A stretch of 33,848 nucleotides of DNA, from positions 1-33,848 of the forward strand of contig CAMCSP010000005.1 in NCBI GenBank assembly GCA_945877755.1, in the 5' to 3' direction. The notes beneath the pieces are model-generated. The model did no database searches. It saw nothing but the letters and a program-made list of their open reading frames with translations, and was not told where the DNA came from. Numbering within the stretch: the first letter of the stretch is position 1; every line of letters begins with the position of its first letter. Positions 19,459 to 27,162 of this stretch are shown here, piece after piece. Position numbers and translations under genes: made by a program. The stretch comes from Rickettsia typhi. Its GTDB lineage: Bacteria > Pseudomonadota > Alphaproteobacteria > Rickettsiales > JABSSG01.

Positions 19459-19711
19459 CTTTTATTAGCACTGAGTATATAGACCAAACCAGCCTTATAA
19501 CTATCATGAGTCTTTCTGGCGGTATGCTAGTTCTTCTGAATCTTTCCGGTATTCTTAAACTTAGAAAACATCTGAAATTCCCAATCTAATTTGGTAGTAT
19601 TCTTAATATATAAATTCCTTTTTCTAATAAAGTTTGTTTGCAATGTATAAATAAGGCTTGTAAATTTAACATATAGTCTTTTGACATGTTAGAAACATTT
19701 ACAGTAATTTT

Positions 19712-22700
19712 TTGATAATGAGATATCAAGGTTATAAGAAATATTTATCAAGGGTGATTTGCCTTTTATTGCTTGGGCTTATTTCTGCTTGTACAGATGT
19801 GGTTTGTATAGAACCAGATGATTTTGGGTATGGTCACGCTAACATACCTTCAAATCCTGGTAATTCGATGATACATTCTCCTCAGATTCCTGGTAGTAAA
19901 TTTATTCCTGAATATGCAGATTGGACTGACACTGGCTATATAACTGATGGTAGTACCCCAATAGTATTGGTTGTAGATAATAACTGGAATAATGTTAGTA
20001 ATAGTGACAATCATCATAATCCAAATTTGGGCAGGTGTAATGGTGCCATACTTTCTTCTGATTATTCCTGGACTGCATGGTTTGGTCAATTTCAAAGCGG
20101 TGGTTTTATTTTTCCACAATGTACTGCCCAAAGCGACTGGTGTAAACTCTCTAGCCCTCCTAATAGTACTTCTATTTCAAATATACCATGTACTTTTACT
20201 CAGGGAGTAGGAGGATATGCATTATTAGTACCGGTTGATGCGAACGGAGCGAGCAACCCTAGTCCTAACGCTACTAATGGGCAAATTTCTCAAGCATGGA
20301 GTATTTATCATTTAGGTGCTACTGCTCCAGGTGGACAAGCCTCCATATGTGCAGGAAATGATAATTCTACTTTATATGATGCAAGTTGTCAGGCAGGGGG
20401 GCTATATTTACCTAATTCACCCCCTAACTGTGTTCCTTCCAGTGGTAATACTAATATAGTTGGTTGCAAGCTATATGTAAAAATGCTTGATCAACTTTAT
20501 GAGGATAATTATGGAAATTATGCATTGTCAGTTAAGTCTGGGTTTGAAACTAGTCCTGGTGTTTTGAGTGGTTTAGTAAGCTTAGTAACTAGTACTTTGA
20601 ACGACTCAACCGCTAAAATCTATCAAGCTCTTATACCATACTTAGGTTATATTAGAATTATTTTGATTTTATATATTGTATTTGTTGGCATAGGGTTTTT
20701 GATAGGTAATGTTGAAATTACCCAAAGAGATTTTATTGTACGTATATTAAAAGTAGGTTTAGTTATACAGATAGCTACAACTGATACAAGCTGGAGCTTT
20801 TTCAATGGCTATTTCTTTCAATTCTTTACTGAAGGTGTTGGAGAAATCACTGGTATGCTGTTTTCTGGTGGTAATGAAAGTGGTTTTGCTAAGTTAGATC
20901 GAATTGTCAATGAATTTCTTTCACCTCAAACCTTGCGTAAGGTTACTGCTTTATTATTTACAAGTATTTCTGGATTTTTATTCTTCTTTATGTTCTACTT
21001 TGTAGCAATGATAGCGATTTATGCTGCTATTAGGGCGGTAATAATGTATATCATCTGTTATACTATAATCTCCGTTTTAATTATTATTGCCCCGATTTTT
21101 ATACCATTTATACTATTTAAGCAGACAAAGCATTTCTTTGATGAATGGCTCAAATACTTAATAAGTTTTTTCATACAACCAATAGTAATTTTAGCTTTTG
21201 CGTTTTTTGTTTGTGAATTTGTTTTGAACCAAATGTATTATATATTAGGTATAAGAGTTTGTTGGACTTATATTACAACAATTTTTGCAGGATGGGATTT
21301 ATATTTATGGAAGCCTGCTCCAATTGCCAGTAATCCAGATGGAACAATTCCACTAAATTGTATCAGTGCACCTGGTAGAATTTGTGGAAACCCTTCAAAT
21401 ACCTCAAGTAATGGTTGTGGCGCTTCAAGCGATCCATCAACATCAAATATTTATAATTGTGACTCTCCTAATGATATGTGTGCTCCATATGAATGTAATG
21501 CCATGAGGAATTCAGATACTCCATATCTTGATCCAAATTATGCTAATGATCTTTCTAAGTGGCAAGAGCTTATAAGCGGTGTATATATTGATTTTACTGA
21601 TGTAGCAATTTTTGCTGTGCTTGGATGGCTAATGCTGAAGCTTATAGATGTGATCCCAGAAGTAGCTAAATCATTAGCAGGAACACCGAGGATGATGACC
21701 AACATTGCTGAGGCGGGCAGCGCAGTTATAGGTAATGCTTGGGTTGCTTCTAAGAATGTAGCAAATTATGGTGCCACCCAGCTTGCAAGAGCTGGCAATT
21801 TTGGTGTTGCAGCTTTTACTGCCAGACAAGGCGGGGCGATTGCTGCTTTGCGTAGCGGTGTTTCAGCAGCTTATGATACCAAAGAAGTTGATATAGCAAA
21901 GAGCGTTAACAAAAGGATGACTAGCTTTAAAGAAAGATTCCAGGATTCTATAGGTGATAAAATAGAGAAGGCTAGAGATCATCCAAAGGTAAAATTTGCA
22001 GCTGATTTAGTCAAGAGTGTTACTAAAGATGCTGGCCTTAATACGTTAAAGTTAGCTGCCCGCCTTGGGGTTCGTGCAGCTGTACAAGTTCCAAAGGTTG
22101 TAGGTTTCATTCCAAGAGCTTTGACTCTTAATCAGAATAAAAAAGCAAGAGATTTTAGCAAAGCAGCCGGGAATTTAAGTAAAAGAGCTGATGATGCCGC
22201 AACTTATTTTATGGGCAAGTGGACTCCTCTTCCTGGGGGAGGAAAGCCAGTTGGCTTCATAGATGATTTAAGAAATGCTGCGAGTAAGCGTAAGTTTAAG
22301 TGGGGTGCTCCTGTGTTATCAGGCTTGATGAATAGCTTAGCTGATACTCTAGATGGCCAGGAAAATGTAGATAACGAAAAAAGGCAAAATATTCTTGAAA
22401 ACTATCAAGATAAGATAGGCGGTTTATTAGATAACTTTTTTGAAAGTAAATTTGCTAAATATGGCCACGCTGTCCATAGCTTAACAGGCGGCGCGTTTGG
22501 TACTGATGCTAATGAACAGATAGAAGGTACTGGTAATATGTCTCGCGCGGATTATATTAGAGCACAACACGAAAAGAATTTAGACAATTGGCAAGGTGGC
22601 TTAATGGGTAATCCAAATAACTATCAGTGGGGTGCGACTCGGGCGCTTGCTAAAGCTGTAAATGCTCCTAGCAACTATCTTTTAGCCCAAGCAGATAATC

Positions 22701-22798
22701 AGTCACTTACTGAGGTGCCATTTTTGAATAGGGCCACTCAATCTCTTGGCCTTAACACAATGGATCAAGATCATCCAGTTAACAAAGGTCGAAATTAA
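19712..22798 (+). CDS. virB6: Type IV secretion system VirB6/TrbL-family protein with large N-terminal and C-terminal extensions
   Basis: Lipobox-like LLLGLISACTD; TM block with YIICYTIISVLIIIAPIFIPFILFKQTKHFFDEWLKYLISFFIQPIVILAF, the Rickettsiales VirB6 signature region; long polar C-terminal tail. Confidence 0.92.
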   Translation: MIMRYQGYKKYLSRVICLLLLGLISACTDVVCIEPDDFGYGHANIPSNPGNSMIHSPQIPGSKFIPEYADWTDTGYITDGSTPIVLVVDNNWNNVSNSDNHHNPNLGRCNGAILSSDYSWTAWFGQFQSGGFIFPQCTAQSDWCKLSSPPNSTSISNIPCTFTQGVGGYALLVPVDANGASNPSPNATNGQISQAWSIYHLGATAPGGQASICAGNDNSTLYDASCQAGGLYLPNSPPNCVPSSGNTNIVGCKLYVKMLDQLYEDNYGNYALSVKSGFETSPGVLSGLVSLVTSTLNDSTAKIYQALIPYLGYIRIILILYIVFVGIGFLIGNVEITQRDFIVRILKVGLVIQIATTDTSWSFFNGYFFQFFTEGVGEITGMLFSGGNESGFAKLDRIVNEFLSPQTLRKVTALLFTSISGFLFFFMFYFVAMIAIYAAIRAVIMYIICYTIISVLIIIAPIFIPFILFKQTKHFFDEWLKYLISFFIQPIVILAFAFFVCEFVLNQMYYILGIRVCWTYITTIFAGWDLYLWKPAPIASNPDGTIPLNCISAPGRICGNPSNTSSNGCGASSDPSTSNIYNCDSPNDMCAPYECNAMRNSDTPYLDPNYANDLSKWQELISGVYIDFTDVAIFAVLGWLMLKLIDVIPEVAKSLAGTPRMMTNIAEAGSAVIGNAWVASKNVANYGATQLARAGNFGVAAFTARQGGAIAALRSGVSAAYDTKEVDIAKSVNKRMTSFKERFQDSIGDKIEKARDHPKVKFAADLVKSVTKDAGLNTLKLAARLGVRAAVQVPKVVGFIPRALTLNQNKKARDFSKAAGNLSKRADDAATYFMGKWTPLPGGGKPVGFIDDLRNAASKRKFKWGAPVLSGLMNSLADTLDGQENVDNEKRQNILENYQDKIGGLLDNFFESKFAKYGHAVHSLTGGAFGTDANEQIEGTGNMSRADYIRAQHEKNLDNWQGGLMGNPNNYQWGATRALAKAVNAPSNYLLAQADNQSLTEVPFLNRATQSLGLNTMDQDHPVNKGRN

Positions 22799-22929
22799 CT
22801 CATAATTGCATTTATTTTCTTCTTTTTTAATTGAAAATTGTAATCATTTTGTTTTTATTACATTGAATAAATGATTAATATTTGATACGTATATCAGCTA
22901 TTTCATAATTTAGTAAAATAGGCGTAGTT

Positions 22930-23328
22930 ATGAAATTAGACGGCGACACTGCTACAAAGACAGTAAACTTATTAGTAATTGACGATGAAGAGCAATGTCT
23001 AATGAGTGTTATGATGATGTTTTATGAAACAGACGTTAATGTTATTGCTGAGTCTGATAGTAGGAGGGCTCTAGAATATATTAATAAAAATCGTAATATA
23101 GATATAATATTATTAGATCTAATGATGCCAGATTTAGATGGTGTTGAGTTTTTAGAGGGGTTGCAGGCTATTGGGCTTGAAAAAAATATTCCTGTGATTT
23201 TACAAACAGGATCAACCAACTTTGAATTTGTAGAAAGAGCTTTATCTAGAGGGGCTATCGGCTATATTTCTAAGCCGTTTATCAAGGAAGAGGCCATGGA
23301 CGCAATTAATCGCGTTTTTAATAGATAA
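22930..23328 (+). CDS. single-domain response regulator (CheY-like receiver, no output domain)
   Basis: LLVIDDEEQ, ILLDLMMPDLDG (phospho-Asp), QTGST, YISKPF (conserved Lys). Confidence 0.92.
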   Translation: MKLDGDTATKTVNLLVIDDEEQCLMSVMMMFYETDVNVIAESDSRRALEYINKNRNIDIILLDLMMPDLDGVEFLEGLQAIGLEKNIPVILQTGSTNFEFVERALSRGAIGYISKPFIKEEAMDAINRVFNR

Positions 23329-23330
23329 CT

Positions 23331-23462
23331 AATACTACATACTACGTTGCTCTTTTATCAGGTTGTCGAACTTCGAGTTCTGCGGTGACTACTTACTAAA
23401 GTGCAGGCTCTGCTCCTCGGCTACTCGTTCTCCTACTGCTATTTTGATTGTAATGTAATATT
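23331..23462. repeat. Dispersed intergenic repeat, copy 2 (94-nt core 23357-23450, imperfect terminal inverted repeat aatactacat/atgtaatatt)
   Basis: Core ungapped alignment to 1996-2089 (82/94). Includes gaactTCGagttc mini-hairpin conserved in both copies. Confidence 0.8.
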
Positions 23463-23569
23463 GAACTGAAATCTTTTGTTGCTAACAAAACTATTGCATA
23501 ATATGTGTTTAATAGTTTACTCTTTATAGTTATGAATTGTAATCGGTAACGTGACAGAGCTCTGAGTCT

Positions 23570-25618
23570 ATGAAAAGATTTTTCCGTACTATAATAATGT
23601 GTTTAATCTCAGTAGTTTCAGTGAGTTTGAATGCTTCTGCTGGATGTAATTGGCTTTGTGATTGTCCAGATGAGCCAGCTTTCTCAAATTCTTTTTCAAC
23701 CTCTGGATGTAGCAGTAATGATAACTGGTGTTGGCAGACTTATACATCTGGTGCTTTTAATAATGATCGATTAAATCCAACAGCAACTTTTGGTGTAGAT
23801 TGTTGTGGTTGGCATAGCGGAGGAGAAGGGAGTGGTAGTGTTCAGCTAGCAATAAATGAAATTGCAGCACCTATAAGTGTAAATACTTCATGGTGGCAGA
23901 CTGGTTGTGGTTCTGGTTATGATGCTCTGTTAGTGCTTGTAAATCAGGCAAATGTAGATCATTCGTCAGATTATACCAATAACCCAATTACTGTTAATGT
24001 TAATAATTATGGACAAGTTCAGTTGCAAGATACCCCATTAAGAAGGGCTTGTGCAAATGCTGCAGGAGAAGAAGAAAGTGAGTTTTATAATTATCTTTGT
24101 AACTTATCAGACTTACCAACTGCTTCTACTCCCTGTGTAGTTAGTGATACTAGGTTGGTATGTTCTTTGCCGATAGCTTGCGCTATTTTTCAATATACTA
24201 ATAATGGTGGTGGTATTTGGAATGATTGTTATTTTATCTTATTTCCGCCTTCTCCTCCACCATTTTGTTGTACGATATCAATGCCATCCCCGCCTCCAAC
24301 AACTGCAAATATTTGCCAAGAAAAAACCTCTCCTTCATCGAATAATATATGTGTAATGGCATCTCCTGATGCTGGTAGGGGTGTTGCCCCTGTTGTTAAC
24401 AACTTTTTTACGCCTTCTATTAGGGTAGCTTTTAACTCTCCATCTTCAGAATTTTTATCTGTTACTCCATGGTACTCTAATGGCTCTGGTAGTTCTAATT
24501 TTACACCACCTGCTGGTACTACTCCTACAGTTACACAATGTACTAGCACTGGTCAGCAAAATTGCATTATTGTGCCTCATCAATCATCTACTCAAACTAT
24601 ACCAACCAATATGGAGGTAATTTATTATTTACCAAGTACCACGCCTTTAGTTAGTAGATATTACTATCAAACAATAAACGGATCACCAGGATCTTTATAT
24701 GGAGTTAACCTTGGCAGTTATTGTGATTTAAATCATAACCTACTTACCGGAACTTCTTCATCATGTACAATAACTGACTCAAATGGTAGCTCAAGAGAGT
24801 TTATGACCTACCTAAAATGCGCTAGTTCTACAGATCCTAGGACATGCTCGAGTGTTTGTGTCCAGGATGTTAATTTTGGAGGGGACGCTGGTCCATGTTC
24901 TCCTGTTCCAGCAATGCCTTGGCCAGTATCTGTAGCTGAGTGTAATGGCCCAGGATCTAACACTCCAACTAATTTCTGCATGAATTTAACTTTTCAAGAT
25001 GGATATAGCGGTCAAATCCAAGCGGGCACTATCCCGAGCAATCCACCTAGTTCTATGTCAGGGATGGTTTATTACCCTGGCTCTATATCTGGACCTAGCC
25101 CAAAAATTCCTCTGCAAGCTATGGTTACAGACGATAATTACAGCCAGCCAGATATGACGGGAAATATATGTCTTAATAGTAAAGGTGCTGCAGTATCAAC
25201 ACCTTGTCCTGCATATAAAAGCGGTTATCAGCCTGGCGGATTATATTATGTAAATGGACAATATATGGGAGGAGGCACCCAATTATGTTATCTTCCTTAT
25301 TCAAGCCCTGTATCATGCCCATCTGGTTGTGTATCTGATTGTAATTGCGTTGAATCTAAATTAATTACAAATCCTGCTGCCAAGCAGCCATGTCAGGCAG
25401 GTCAGCAAGCTCCATGTATGATCACAAGTTCGCTTATTAGTGACCGTGTGAGCCCAGCTGGTCCACCAGCTTTTCCTCTTGATCGAAGTAGCCTTACTAC
25501 TATTTTTCCTTCGGCGGGTAATGGCGTAAGAGGGATGAATGCATTAGAGGCTGGGCTTTGTGTACCAATACCACTTCCACCGCCTTCTCCTCCGCTCAAG
25601 CCAATTTCTCCTAGCTAA
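23570..25618 (+). CDS. secreted Cys- and Pro-rich hypothetical protein, T4SS-neighbouring
   Basis: Signal peptide MKRFFRTIIMCLISVVSVSLNASA-G; many cysteines (CNWLCDC, DCCGW, CSSVCVQ, CPSGCVSDCNC); polyproline stretches and C-terminus PIPLPPPSPPLKPISPS. No recognised domain. Confidence 0.8.
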   Translation: MKRFFRTIIMCLISVVSVSLNASAGCNWLCDCPDEPAFSNSFSTSGCSSNDNWCWQTYTSGAFNNDRLNPTATFGVDCCGWHSGGEGSGSVQLAINEIAAPISVNTSWWQTGCGSGYDALLVLVNQANVDHSSDYTNNPITVNVNNYGQVQLQDTPLRRACANAAGEEESEFYNYLCNLSDLPTASTPCVVSDTRLVCSLPIACAIFQYTNNGGGIWNDCYFILFPPSPPPFCCTISMPSPPPTTANICQEKTSPSSNNICVMASPDAGRGVAPVVNNFFTPSIRVAFNSPSSEFLSVTPWYSNGSGSSNFTPPAGTTPTVTQCTSTGQQNCIIVPHQSSTQTIPTNMEVIYYLPSTTPLVSRYYYQTINGSPGSLYGVNLGSYCDLNHNLLTGTSSSCTITDSNGSSREFMTYLKCASSTDPRTCSSVCVQDVNFGGDAGPCSPVPAMPWPVSVAECNGPGSNTPTNFCMNLTFQDGYSGQIQAGTIPSNPPSSMSGMVYYPGSISGPSPKIPLQAMVTDDNYSQPDMTGNICLNSKGAAVSTPCPAYKSGYQPGGLYYVNGQYMGGGTQLCYLPYSSPVSCPSGCVSDCNCVESKLITNPAAKQPCQAGQQAPCMITSSLISDRVSPAGPPAFPLDRSSLTTIFPSAGNGVRGMNALEAGLCVPIPLPPPSPPLKPISPS

Positions 25619-25670
25619 AATTTATTTGTCTAATAAAGATCTTTTACTAATGAATAAATCATGTTACCAT

Positions 25671-25694
25671 CCCCTTCCTGAAAAAAGGGGTTTT
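25671..25694 (+). terminator. Hairpin + T-tract, possible intrinsic terminator or SD-masking hairpin upstream of the MFS gene
   Basis: ccccttcctgaaaaaaggggtttt: CCCCTT/AAGGGG stem followed by TTTT, immediately before the ATG at 25698. Confidence 0.5.
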
Positions 25695-25697
25695 AAT

Positions 25698-26972
25698 ATG
25701 CGGAAAGTTATTTTTACTGGTAGCATCGCTAATAGCTTGGAATGGTATGATTTTGCATTATATGCAAATTTTGCTGGTTTAATCGGACAAAAGTTTTTTC
25801 CAACATTTGATTCGAATGTTGCGATGATAGCTGCATTTGGCGTGTTTGCTGTCGGTTTTTTAATGCGACCAATAGGTGCTGTAATATTCGGTACTATCGG
25901 TGATCGTTTCGGTCGTAAACTTGCGCTTAGTCTATCGATTTTATCAATGTCTATACCGACTGCATTGGTTGGGTTGCTACCTACCTATGAAATAATAGGC
26001 GTATGGGCACCAATTTTATTAACACTAATGCGGTTGTTACAGGGTTTATCTATGGGAGGTGCACTCATGGGTTCAGCATCATATATTATTGAGCATGCAC
26101 ACCCAAAAAATAGGGGTGTTGCGGGAAGTGCTTCTATGTTCAGCCTTTGTCTTGGTTTTACGTTTGGTTCAGTTGTTGCCTGGGCGCTCTCAACATATAT
26201 GACGCATGATAATTTTATGAGTTATGGTTGGAGATTACCATTCCTATTTGGTATAGTAATTATGGCAGTGAGTTATTATATCAAGCATCATTCTACAGAA
26301 AGTCCTGAATTTGAAGAAGAAAAAACTTCTGGATGCCTTATTAAGCATCCTTTTAAAGAATTAATGAAATCATATAAGCAGGTTATATTTACTTCTATTT
26401 CAATTAATTCCCTAGGTTCAGTTGGTTTTTATGCATTAGCAGTTTTTGTTAGTGAGTATTTGCAAAGTGAGCGTAAGTTTAGTTTTGCTGAAGCAAATTC
26501 TATGGGCTCATGGTCTATGATGGTTATCATGTTTACTGTGGTTTTTGCTGGAGCAATGTCTGATTATATTGGACGTAAAAGATGGTTTATTCTAACTGCA
26601 CTTGCTACCATAATTTTTATTTGGCCATTTTGTTCAATGCTAATTACTGGTGGGTACTTAGAAGTTTGTATCGCACAATTAATATTTGCCTTTATTATTG
26701 GGTGTTACCTTGGTCCTGAGCCAGCATTGCAAATGGAAATGTATCCAACTAATGTACGTAATACTGGAGTGGCATTTTCTTATAATTTAGGTTGTTCTAT
26801 TTTTGGGGGCACTACGCCGCTTGTCTGTAAATTGTTGTTTGATAGTTTCCAAAATATTTACGTGCTAGCTTACTATGTTTCTGGAATTGCTGTGCTGAGT
26901 ATTGTTGCTGTGTCTTTTTATAAGAATAGGTGGGTTGTTAGAAGTAATGCCAAGTTGCATTCTTTATCTTAG
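25698..26972 (+). CDS. MFS transporter, metabolite:H+ symporter (ProP-like proline/betaine) family
   Basis: IANSLEWYDFALYANFAGLIGQKFFP, GDRFGRKLALSLSI, RLLQGLSMGGALMGSASYIIEHAHPKNRG. The track start (25560) overlaps the upstream gene by 59 nt; MRKVIFTGSIANSLEWYD at 25698 fits the family better. Confidence 0.88.
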   Translation: MRKVIFTGSIANSLEWYDFALYANFAGLIGQKFFPTFDSNVAMIAAFGVFAVGFLMRPIGAVIFGTIGDRFGRKLALSLSILSMSIPTALVGLLPTYEIIGVWAPILLTLMRLLQGLSMGGALMGSASYIIEHAHPKNRGVAGSASMFSLCLGFTFGSVVAWALSTYMTHDNFMSYGWRLPFLFGIVIMAVSYYIKHHSTESPEFEEEKTSGCLIKHPFKELMKSYKQVIFTSISINSLGSVGFYALAVFVSEYLQSERKFSFAEANSMGSWSMMVIMFTVVFAGAMSDYIGRKRWFILTALATIIFIWPFCSMLITGGYLEVCIAQLIFAFIIGCYLGPEPALQMEMYPTNVRNTGVAFSYNLGCSIFGGTTPLVCKLLFDSFQNIYVLAYYVSGIAVLSIVAVSFYKNRWVVRSNAKLHSLS

Positions 26973-27075
26973 AAATTAAACGTACAAAAGCAATTTTGCA
27001 TGGAATTAGCCTCTCACGTACTTCTAGTACGCTCCTGGGGCTCGCCATTTAAATTGCTTTTGTCCATTTTAATTT
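26973..27075. repeat. Palindromic intergenic element
   Basis: 13-nt perfect inverted repeat acaaaagcaattt (26984-26996) / aaattgcttttgt (27051-27063), outer aaattaaa/tttaattt, inner cgtacTTCTagtacg-type hairpin at 27017-27031. Confidence 0.75.
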
Positions 27076-27162
27076 GGGACTTGGTATTAGTTTATTGAAC
27101 TTCAGGATCCTCATGTCCGAATGTAATATTTGTACACTTATGGCCTTCAGATCTTCGTTCTT

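Noticed and set aside
19850-20210. Two small ORFs (93-aa minus, 72-aa plus) within virB6
   Set aside because: Entirely internal to the virB6 coding frame; chance ORFs in AT-rich DNA.
24229-24549. 106-aa minus ORF
   Set aside because: Antisense shadow of the Cys/Pro-rich secreted protein; composition reflects the complementary strand.
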